From Aspidapion aeneum (lineage: Eukaryota; Arthropoda; Insecta; Coleoptera; Brentidae): 64,000 nucleotides of DNA. The notes under the pieces are model-generated. The model made no database searches. It was given only the letters and a program-made list of their open reading frames with translations, and was not told where the DNA came from. Shown in pieces: positions 56,040 to 64,000 of this stretch. Within the stretch, counting starts at the first letter, position 1. The number at the start of each line of letters is the position of its first letter. A program made the position numbers and the translations under genes. The DNA lies in the NCBI GenBank assembly GCA_963576565.1, contig OY755045.1:7499477-7563476 (forward strand). The letters are read 5' to 3'.

Positions 56040-56200
56040 TTCCACTCTTTTCTGTCTGTCGCCGTATTCATCCATCTAGCTCCCGCATGTTTTTTTAAAT
56101 CGTCAGCGCATCTCATTTGGAGTCTTCCCCTACTTCATTTATTTTCCCAAGGTCTTCAGTTTATAATACATTTTTTCCATCGTTCGTCTCTCCTCTGACG

Positions 56201-56350
56201 CATGGGCGTAGTCAGGGTCTCGCTCAGGGTGATGCAAAAAAGCAAAAAAATGTACAATCAAATATTTATTACTAAATGAGCTAAAGCCAGGATGGTGACA
56301 AGCCAGGGTGGGACAAGTGCCTCACCCTGCCCATCCTGACTACGCCCATG
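56201..56350. mobile_element. hAT-type MITE (150 bp), CATGGGCGTAGTCAGG ends
   Basis: Inverted ends CATGGGCGTAGTCAGG; flanks CTCTGACG (56193-56200) and CTCTGACA (56351-56358), an 8-bp duplication with one mismatch. Confidence 0.85.
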
Positions 56351-56421
56351 CTCTGACATCCCTTACTTTTGTTCTATTTCTTATCCATTCCTTATTTTTT
56401 TTATCTGTTAGCTTTATATGT

Positions 56422-57098
56422 TATTATTAACAGTGAACGTGGACAAGACACAGTACTTATGTATTGGAAACGAATCCAGTGGGTTAGTACTAGAAAATGG
56501 ACAAACAATATCTCCATGCAATGAGTATGTATACTTGGGTGTCACATTTGATAAGACAGGTGCAGACTGTAAAGAATTGGAAAAAAGAATAGTAAATGCA
56601 AAAAAAGTTATTGGATGTCTTAACAGTATTTTATGGAGCAGAGAGATAAAAATGAATGTAAAATTTAACATATATGAAACAATGGTCAAAAGCACGCTGT
56701 TGTTTGGAATAGAGACTTGTCGCGTAACAGAAAAGTACAAAACAAAAATGGAAAGTGTCGAAATGGATGCAATAAAAAGATCAATGAGAATATCTAGAAT
56801 AGATCACATAACAAATGAGATCATAAAAGAAAGAATGGGAATCGAGGGAAGCATAACGGATGACATCACTAGAAGGCAACTGATATGGTACAACCATGTT
56901 CAACGGATGAACGACGAAAGATTACCAAAGCAGGTCCTAGAATGGCAACCAATAGAGCGCAGAAAAAGAGGGCGTCCCAAACTAGAATGGCAACAGTCAA
57001 TCCAAAGATCAATGAGTCAAAAGAATCTGACTGAGGATGATTGTCAGGATAGAAGGAGGTGGAGAATAGGCGTCGGACAACGTAGAAACCCGTTCTAA
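56422..57098 (+). pseudogene. LINE-B ORF2 C-terminal region, open but 5'-truncated
   Basis: Opens LTVNVDKTQYLCIGNESSGL, then EYVYLGVTFDKTGADCKELE, IVNAKKVIGCLNSILWSREI, YETMVKSTLLFGIETCRVTE, SVEMDAIKRSMRISRIDHIT, RRQLIWYNHVQRMNDERLPK and ERRKRGRPKLEWQQSIQ, ending QDRRRWRIGVGQRR. This is the conserved region after the reverse transcriptase in this LINE type, with a basic RRKRGRP motif near the end. It stays open for about 226 codons, so the insertion is fairly recent, but it has no catalytic domain. The first ATG is probably not a real start. Confidence 0.85.
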
Positions 57099-57117
57099 AC
57101 CGACATAGTAGTAATAA
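56422..57117 (+). mobile_element. LINE-B 3' copy with 13-bp target duplication
   Basis: Inserted in LINE-F between perfect copies of TAGCTTTATATGT (56409-56421, 57118-57130). It is 5'-truncated and ends with CCGACATAGTAGTAATAA, so the 3' tail is a short trinucleotide-type repeat. It is the longest open LINE-B C-terminus in the window. Confidence 0.93.
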
Positions 57118-57160
57118 TAGCTTTATATGTAATATTTGTCTTTCCATTGAACTTTATAGG

Positions 57161-57564
57161 TTTTTTTTCTTTTTTCTCATTTGATAACCGTGACTCTTTC
57201 GTCGACACTAAGGCCGCCATTTCGGAACGCCTAATTGCACGGGTCATCGGCCACCTTTGGAACCCCAGACCGGGTATTTTTATTTTTTTTTATCCGGTCC
57301 TTTTGTCCCTTAGAATAGCCTACCGACTGAAGGAGTGTGTAAAAAGGTCCGCCTTCACGAGATATCCGACCTCATCCGGCCTGGTTACCGGCCTGAATGA
57401 AGGGGTAGGACAATATTACATTTTACACTCCCCAGGAATCCTACAAATGTCTGCCGCACCCGACCTCGGCAACCGACGGGGATCGAACCCGCCACTGTAG
57501 CAAGCGAGATTCCTTAACTCACTTGTGTTCAATGCGCGAACGCACTGAGCCACCACGGCTACCC
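57161..57564 (-). mobile_element. tRNA-derived SINE, 404 bp, with 11-bp target duplication
   Basis: Flanked by AACTTTATAGG at 57150-57160 and 57565-57575. On the minus strand the head starts GGGTAGCCGTGGTGGCTCAG; box A TGGCTCAGTGCG (57552-57541) and box B GGTTCGATCCC (57489-57479) are about 51 nt apart as in tRNA genes. The body is unrelated to tRNA and the 3' end is an A-rich tail (T-run at 57161-57178 on the plus strand). No protein is encoded. Confidence 0.9.
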
Positions 57565-57715
57565 AACTTTATAGGTGAGTAGAGGCATAGAGTAAGTACT
57601 TACTCTATGGTAGAGGAAAGATACATAGGTTATACATATTGGTTTTGAGGCACTGAGGATGTTTTTTATTTTTTAATATATAGCTTAATTTACCGAATGC
57701 TACTCAGGCAATATA

Positions 57716-57945
57716 TTCTTCCCATAATTAGTTTTTATTTTTATTAATATTGTTAGTTAGTAGAAAATCATATTCATATTTCGCTTAATACCTTAACGGT
57801 TTTATGTTTCTTTTTTAGTACCACATTAAGTAATTCATATTAAAATGTCACTTATACTAACATGCTTCACATGACTTTGTATTGTTTCCACATTCTCAAA
57901 ACCTTCATTACTAACTTTTTAAGATCATGATTACTACTGTAATAA
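57716..57945. other. No gene recognised
   Basis: Short AT-rich spacer. Confidence 0.4.
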
Positions 57946-57952
57946 GGTATAC

Positions 57953-58555
57953 CAGGGCTATCAAAATGGACGGGCCACGATCCTCCACTTTGTTGACGTC
58001 ACATCCGGGGCTGATTTTTTTTTGATGGTCATGTTACGACGCAGCTGATTGTCTTTAAAATTTTGAAGTTGGAATGACGGTTCATGGATATTTGATTTTT
58101 TGTTAAATAAAGCCGTTTTTGAGATTGTTTTTACTTTATTCTGGCAGAACAATTTTTTTTAAATGTATAGTAAGCCCTAATTTTTCATAGCCGCTTCATT
58201 AGTTCACACAAAAATTAAGTTTAAAGCAGAAGCGAATCACATATGACAAAGTCAAATACATGTCAAATATAACAGTTGGCATGTGGTACATGGCGGGTAA
58301 TTTGAATTCAAAATAAGGAATGCTAAATCTTGAAGATTTTAACCTTTTAATCATGTTGCTTCCTTACAAACCTTTGGTGGAATATCGGGATGGTGTCTGA
58401 GAATATTTCACTGAAATTTTGCGGAAATCTGTAGTGCCATTTTAAAAATATCATAAAAAAACGTCTGACCTCCCATAAGACCCAATGTAAAATTCAGCCC
58501 CGGGAGAACAGCTGATTTTTTCAGGGCCGTGGCCTCTATTTTTGTGTTGGCCTTG
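57953..58555. mobile_element. 7-bp-TSD element, copy 3 (603 bp)
   Basis: Flanked by GGTATAC (57946-57952, 58556-58562). Ends CAGGGCTATCAAAATGGACG and GTTGGCCTTG. Same orientation as copy 2 and nearly colinear with copy 1 in reverse. Confidence 0.9.
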
Positions 58556-58562
58556 GGTATAC

Positions 58563-58903
58563 TTCCACTCAGTGGCGGCGCGTGGTAAGAAGAATTGGGG
58601 GTGCACACCAAAAAGAAAAAATAAAAATTGCGGCGCAGGTATAAAAAACTTTTGGGTGCCACGCTAACTTTTTGGGCCATCGAGTGGGTCGTCATATCAT
58701 ATAATTTTAAAAAAATAATAAAAAATAAGATATTTAGTTAGATATTAGTTACCTACCTATTATTATTGTTTTTATAAATAACTAATAAATGTATCACACC
58801 TAGTTTATTTTCTCTTCTAATGGCAAAGATGAAAATTTAATTGTCTTTAAATATTGCACACTAATGCTATCAGAATTAGAAACTTCTGCAATTCTCGTAA
58901 ATA
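58563..58903. other. No gene; hAT-like end at 58571
   Basis: CAGTGGCGGCGCGTGG near 58571 looks like an hAT terminus without a visible partner. Confidence 0.4.
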
Positions 58904-60697
58904 CCCAAGTAACATTTCTTTATTTATAGCAGAAGCTAAAAGGTTCCCAGCGCCTTTCCTTAAAACCATTAGTTTCAATGTTTGGTCGCTAGCACGTTCC
59001 TATTACGCTTATATACCCCTTAGACCTCCTAAATGGGACTCCCCAATTGGTGGTGGCAACCTATGTATTAAACTCATTATAAAACCATAAGAAATAAACG
59101 CTAGCTTCGCCCTCTAGCGGTTCCACCAGTACAGAACCTTTTAGAGCCTAAAGCTATTATGCCAGGTTCTAAAAGCAACTCAGAAACGTCCTCTATCCTG
59201 TTATAAAACTAGATTTGGTAATTTGGTATCCTAGCAATTCTGTTGAATACCATAATACCTTTAGAGTAAAGAATTTTTCCTATAAAAGCTTTAGCGATAT
59301 TTTAGATTCACAATGGCTATATAAATAAATTTAGGTCATAAAATTGCCAAAAATGTCAGAGTCCCAAAATTATTGTATTACATAAAAATATACCTATATA
59401 TGAGGAGTTTGTCGTTTTGTGGATCATCAAATTGCCTGCCAGACTTATTTTTCTGATAAAATCGTATCTGAAAAGCTCTCAAAACAAGCGCGCCCGCTCA
59501 CAAATGCTTTTTAATAGTTTTTTGATAACTAAATAACAAATATTTAAAATAAAAAAAAAATAATGTACAATATTCACCATTAAAAAAGTCTGTTTGGTTT
59601 ACATAAATCAAAATTAAAGTAAAATTATTGTTAAAAAACACTGCTAAAACGACTAGATAAATATTTTCTGTTTACAATATTTTTAAAATAATTCCATATA
59701 CGCCATTATCGTTTTATAGTGGTCACTTGGTTTTATTTGTTACTCTGTCGCAACAAGGATTTTTGAGTGCGCTTATGAAACCAATAAAAAAGAGAAGGTA
59801 AACATAGTGAACATAACCTCACTTAAATTTTTTAAATTTGTTTTTTAAACTGTTGTGTTAAATTTAAATGTTTTTTATCGTGCAATTTGCACACAATCAG
59901 GAGGGCCAGTGCAATAATATCCGTTGTGCCTGCAGGTTGGAGGGAAACCTCTTATATTGGCCGTTTAAACAGGCCTTATCTAGGCTTGGGTGCCCAACCC
60001 AGGAGGATAATAAATAATCAATCTTGCAATAGGTAGGTACCAATCTGTACTAGTACTAGTAAAAACTAAAAAAAGTATTTATTTACTTCTGTTAGAACCC
60101 TTAAGGAAACAAAGTTTTATATGACCGCCTATTCAAATAATATTTAATATGCAGCTATGGATAACCAAAAATACAAAAGAATTAAGTTTACCTTTAAGCC
60201 TTCCAATAAAACCTGTTTAAAATGCCTAAAAGTAATGGCAAAAACCAAAAGTTTAAAGTTTATATTTACCACTCTTAAAAACCTTAAGGAAACTAGGTTC
60301 TATATGGCCGCCTATATAATCATATTTACTATTAAACTACTGGTAACTACAAAAACAATAGGATATAAGGTAACCTTTTTGCTCTATTATAAAACACTTT
60401 TGTTATGACCTAAAGTAATGAAAAAAACTAAAAGACCAAAGTTTTTATTTATTTCTTTTTAAAAACTTTAGGTAAAAGGGTTTTATAAGACCATCTTTAT
60501 AAATCAGAAATCAATAAAACCAAAAGTATCTAAAAGGAACAGAAGAACACTTTTTGGTTGTATAACACTTCTTTAGGTAATTGGCAATATAAATTACCTT
60601 TTTGTAGCCAAATTGATCCTAAAAGCCATAACAGCACCCTCTAAATAACCTTGGAACCAAATTAATAAAACCTTGAGTGGTAAAAATGTTACTTGGG
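58904..60697. mobile_element. TA-flanked TIR element of 1.8 kb with internal repeats
   Basis: Perfect 14-bp ends CCCAAGTAACATTT and AAATGTTACTTGGG, with TA at 58902-58903 and 60698-60699. The right half has diverged units of about 180 bp marked by CCTTAAGGAAAC...GGCCGCC words near 60103 and 60280 and a weaker one near 60463. CCCTCTA words occur near each end (59111, 60631). No transposase is visible. An old non-autonomous element is the simplest view. Confidence 0.6.
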
Positions 60698-60714
60698 TAC
60701 CAAATCGTCGAAAT

Positions 60715-60870
60715 CAAAACAAACCGCCCGCGCTCGACCGCCAAGTTGTCCAAGCGCGCACTACTTAAAAGTGCGCGTGAGCTGCTCTAAAATGCAACGT
60801 GAACCGTGGACGCGGGAGGCATCACGGGCGGCATCGAGGCTAGTTTTTTTATAAGCGCGGTGCCGAAGAA
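60715..60870. other. Small GC-rich island with hairpin
   Basis: CGCGCAC (60755) pairs with GTGCGCG (60771) across 9 nt. GC content is far above the surroundings. Could be a promoter-like remnant; no transcript start can be shown. Confidence 0.35.
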
Positions 60871-61082
60871 AGGTTCAGATTCTATGTACTGTAAAATTGT
60901 ATCGGGACATGTCATCCTCTCTTTTTATATTTCGTAATTAGCATGCGACATAACATCCACGGTGCATAGAATTTGGTTCTAGTAAATTAAATTAAAGAAT
61001 TAGATTCGAGGTTCGTTTCAACACGAATACAAACATATACATACCGAATATTAATTTTTAGATAATATTCCAGTGAATTTCT

Positions 61083-61801
61083 TTTGGGGTAGTTATTATG
61101 TTTAAGTCAATTAGGTCCAGTTTGGGGGCTGATGGCGTAATGCTGAATGGAGAGCACTTAAGCTTTGTAAGCGACGTTAAGTTATTGGGTTTTTATGTGG
61201 ATAGCTGCTTAAGCTATAACTGTCAAATAGACAACCTATGTAAAAAACTAGCATCCACCTGTTTTTGTCTCAGAACGATGTCAAATCAATGTAGCGAAAA
61301 TATTCTTAAAACACTATATTATTCAAACTTCTACTCGCATTTAAAATACGGCATAATGCATTGGGGAAAAGCAGCAAATATTAATCGAATCTTTTTGTTT
61401 TGCAAAAATATGCTGTTCGCATTATTAAGGGTTTAAACAGGGGGGAAACATGTCACAGTGTTTTTAAAGAATTGAATTTTCTAACGGTTACTGGCTTATA
61501 TATTTACGAATTAATTTGTTTTGTTAAAAATAATATTAGTATATTTCAAAAAAAACTCTTTAAATGGTCCATATGATACAAGGAACAAAAATACATTATG
61601 TAGTGATCAACACTCAACTACACTATATCAGAAAGGAGCCTATTTCAATTGTTGTTTATTTTTAGCTCACACATATAGTATACTATAGTAGTGTGAGCTA
61701 TGGTGATCCTAATTTTTTCGAGAAAAAAAAAGTTGCTCCGCTTTCAAAATTTTTTATATATCTTTGCGTTTCAGATGATTTTGAAACTTTTTTGTCGTGC
61801 C

Positions 61802-61859
<58 letters not shown>

Positions 61860-62925
61860 ATGTCTGTCTGTCTGTCTGTCTGTCTGTATGTCTGTATGTC
61901 TGTCTGTAACGACCAACGCGCATAACTCAAAAACCGCTTGGCCGATTTCAATGAAATTTGGTATCTAGGCTGGGTCTTGGGTCGAGATGGTCCCATTTAA
62001 AAATGAATAAAATCCACCAAACACAAACCAAATAAAAGGGTGGGGATTGATTTCAAAAATTAGAGTTTATGTGAAAATATGGCGTGTGTGATATCAAACG
62101 AAAGGTAATTGAGTCTGGAGTTATACAAAATACATTATAATTTATTTTAAAAAAAAGGGTGGGTGTATATTTCAAAAAATAGAGTTTAGGTGAAAATATG
62201 GCGTGTGTGATATCAAACGAAAGGTAATTAAGTCCGGAGTTCAACAAAATACATTTTAGTTTTTGTTTTTCTTAAGGGTGGGGGTGGATTTCAAAAATTT
62301 GAGTTTAAGTTAAAACATGGCTTGTGTGGTATCAAACAAAAGATAATTTAGTTTGGATTTGAATAAAATATATTTCAGTTTTTAGTTATATTAGCTCACA
62401 CGTACACTATAACTATAGTACCTAGTGTGAGCTTAGGGGCCCATATATTGGCAGAGTATTTAATATGCTTCCAGACGAAATAAAAATGACAACTAATCTT
62501 AATAGTTTTAAAGCTAAACCCAAAAAGCTTTTAATTGAAATAACTCCGTACGATGTTAACGAATTTTTCAACTTTTTCTAAGTAAAGCAGTTTAAATAAA
62601 GGTATTATTTTTTAAATTGTTTTTTAAACTTTTCAAAATTGCACCTGATCGAGTGGAGTGTTGATTCTGTTATCACGTTTGGGTAGTAGTCACAAATGTT
62701 TGTGAAATTATTTTAAACTTTTTAAACTCAAATTTCTATTTATTACTTCTAGCTAGCTAGATTTTTAGTTGATTTTACTGACTTTTATTTGTTACTAGTC
62801 GTTGGTTAGCCACTCTTTATATAGGTAGCCTAAGTTTTTTTATTTTTCTAAGAACCTGACTCAATTTCTATGTATATTACTGCATATGAAAATAAAGTCT
62901 ATTTCTATTCTATTCTATTCTATTA
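61083..62925 (+). pseudogene. LINE-D (Jockey/CR1-like) 3' copy interrupted by element M5
   Basis: Encodes GADGVMLNGEHLSFVSDVKL, then LLGFYVDSCLSYNCQIDNLC, YYSNFYSHLKYGIMHWGKAA, a frameshift near 61400, YAVRIIKGLNRGETCHSVFK and FLTVTGLYIYELICFVKNNI. It stops at M5 (61664-62458) and resumes at 62459 with FNMLPDEIKMTTNLNSFKAK, closing at the TAA 62579-62581. The 3' end is a TTCTA-type repeat (62902-62925). Blocks match the Jockey/CR1 C-terminal pattern; the reverse transcriptase core is truncated. Confidence 0.83.
61664..62458 (+). mobile_element. Microsatellite-bearing element, copy M5 (795 bp)
   Basis: Complete copy with both palindromic modules, CTGT tract (about 61800-61908) and three tandem units. 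It splits the LINE-D coding region between the words GTTGTTTATTTTT and TTTAATATGC, so its target was a short T-run. Confidence 0.88.
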
Positions 62926-63319
62926 ATTAAAATATCAAACTAAAATAGCCAAATTTTATTAATCACTTATAATTTTCGGGATATTACTAAAAGTTGTTTT
63001 TTCATATTTTTAACAAATTTTTATAATCAGCGTAAAACTTTCTTTTAACATTTAATTTTTTTATTATTTTTTATATATAATATAATCAATAAATATTGAG
63101 TTTGATAAGCTATTTAAAAAAATTAAGCTAATTTAAATAACCAAATAAAAGCAGAATCGTCCTCTAAAAAAATTACAGTTTTATTTAATACCTCAAACAC
63201 TAAAAGCATACATAAAATAAAAATCATTTTGACAATTGCATTTTTTATAAAAGAAACTATAAAGAACAATTTACGCTAAAATTAAATTTTTATAAACACA
63301 GGCGGCTGGTCACGTTAGG
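62926..63319. other. No gene recognised
   Basis: Very AT-rich DNA without motifs. Confidence 0.45.
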
Positions 63320-63757
63320 GGAGACCGGGGCTAGTTGGCGCAAGGGCAAGTTGGCGCACGGCTATTTTCTACTAAACCACCAGTCTGGCAACGTTGTGCT
63401 AATAGACAATTTTGATGTATGTGACCTAGTGTCTGCTTGTAAAGAGTTCCAGTATTCAGAGTGCAGTCGCTCCGTGTGAGCGCTCTCTAATGTGTTCATA
63501 CACGTGGGAAGTAAATTTTTATTCATTTAATATATTTGCGATAACTTTTCATACAATAATTGTAGGTACTTACTAGATAGAGTAGTTTAAAGATTGGAAT
63601 TTCTAGTTTCAAAAACAAGCTAAAATTTTTGTTTATATCTTAGTGTTGTACGAGAAAAAAATTCAAGAAACAAAAAAATACGATTGGGGTTAGTTGGCTC
63701 ATTTTTTCAGGGGCAACTTGGCGCGTGCGCCAACTTACCCCAAGCAGTATTTTTGGT
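63320..63757. mobile_element. Inverted-repeat element with GGGGCAAGTTGGCGCA-type ends
   Basis: Left margin carries GGGGCTAGTTGGCGCA and GGGCAAGTTGGCGCAC; right margin carries GGGGTTAGTTGGCTC, GGGGCAACTTGGCGCG and inverted GTGCGCCAACTTACCCC. Repeated margins of this kind mark a TIR element. It abuts the transposase fragment at the window edge. Confidence 0.55.
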
Positions 63758-64000
63758 ACAGAAATAACATAAATATTACTGCCGGTTTTGAAGTTTCAGG
63801 AATTTATCCTTTTAATCGGGATATCTTTTCCGAAGAGGAGTTTTTACCTTCATATTCTACGGACCGACCTAACCCTAATATTAATGACTTGGGTGATAAT
63901 CAAGTGAAAGAATTACAGGAGTATCAAGAACCTGATCTTTTACAACAAGCTTTAGAAGTTGACGAAAATCAAATCCAGGATATTCGTCCAGGGCCGTCTC
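63751..64000 (+). pseudogene. Tigger/pogo-like transposase, C-terminal region, cut by window edge
   Basis: Open frame encoding NINITAGFEVSGIYPFNRDI, then FSEEEFLPSYSTDRPNPNIN and VKELQEYQEPDLLQQALEVD, still open at 64000. The N-I-x-x-GF-x-x-x-GIYPFN...F...(D/E)F-x-P block is the conserved segment just after the DDE domain in Tigger/Jerky-like transposases. Upstream the frame runs into the inverted-repeat element, so the catalytic domain is absent from the window. It could be a domesticated gene exon or a plain transposon fragment; the sequence cannot decide. Confidence 0.72.

Larger units (their letters stand above)
56040..57715 (-). pseudogene. LINE-F C-terminal fragment holding three insertions
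   Basis: The minus strand near 56115 encodes RCADDLKKHAGARWMNTATD, then RKEW, the C-terminal DLRKHAG-x-x-WM-x-x-A-DR-x-x-W motif of this LINE type. Colinear matches to the copy at 51.1-51.6 kb continue rightwards at 56359-56421, 57118-57160 and 57565-57700. The gaps in the match are a MITE, a LINE-B and a SINE, each flanked by its own target duplication. Confidence 0.83.

Noticed and set aside
57147..57500. A 117-codon plus-strand open frame within the SINE
   Set aside because: It overlaps a pol III-type SINE on the other strand and contains no domain.

Overview
The window is eukaryotic and AT-rich. It reads as repeat-dense intergenic DNA from an insect. The reasons are the mix of decayed non-LTR retrotransposons (Jockey-like and others of insect type), many small DNA-transposon derivatives (hAT, Tc1/mariner-pogo and Harbinger types), microsatellite-bearing interspersed elements, a pol III tRNA gene and a tRNA-derived SINE. 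A beetle with a large genome is my guess, but the sequence alone does not prove it. I found no intact host protein-coding gene; every recognisable coding stretch is a transposon fragment, nearly all broken. One tRNA-Pro gene (7445-7516, minus) looks intact.

Layout. 1-7.4 kb: a Harbinger deletion derivative (1313-2347), two opposed hAT 5' ends (about 2389-3060 and 5095-5832), a microsatellite-bearing element and several MITEs. 7.4-13.9 kb: tRNA-Pro, a LINE-B 3' end, three TIR elements, then about 3 kb with little recognisable. 13.9-19.1 kb: LINE-A split by an element with a 7-bp target duplication, Tigger/pogo derivatives, a second copy of the 7-bp-TSD element and a microsatellite-bearing element. 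20.4-27 kb: an RNase H LINE end and LINE-B copies, one interrupted by a 1.7-kb element with perfect 30-bp TIRs that itself holds another TIR element. 27.4-32.6 kb: MITEs, a palindromic-element cluster and LINE-A with reverse transcriptase. 32.9-36.5 kb: a 169-bp satellite array. 36.6-42.9 kb: nested LINEs, then two head-to-tail microsatellite elements, one with 140 units of an 8-bp repeat. 43-48 kb: MITEs, minisatellites and a chain of hairpins. 48.6-57.7 kb: four LINE fragments, an A-rich tract, a well-formed type I hammerhead ribozyme motif (54456-54503, minus) and a LINE fragment holding three independent insertions with target duplications. 58-64 kb: a third 7-bp-TSD element, a 1.8-kb TIR element, a LINE split by a microsatellite element, and a Tigger-like transposase end running off the edge.

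For reference, LINE families are labelled A-G here only to relate copies within this window; the labels are not database names. A and B are related LINEs with an FADDQ catalytic motif and a C-terminal GRRKRGRP or RRKRGRP motif. C and F are other common insect types. D and the Jockey fragment are Jockey/CR1-like. G has an RNase H domain.

The strongest candidates for something new are the hammerhead ribozyme, the hairpin chain at 47.68-47.93 kb, the family with 7-bp target duplications, and the Helentron-like element with paired terminal palindromes and its long octamer array. No cellular operon-like system or defence system is visible.
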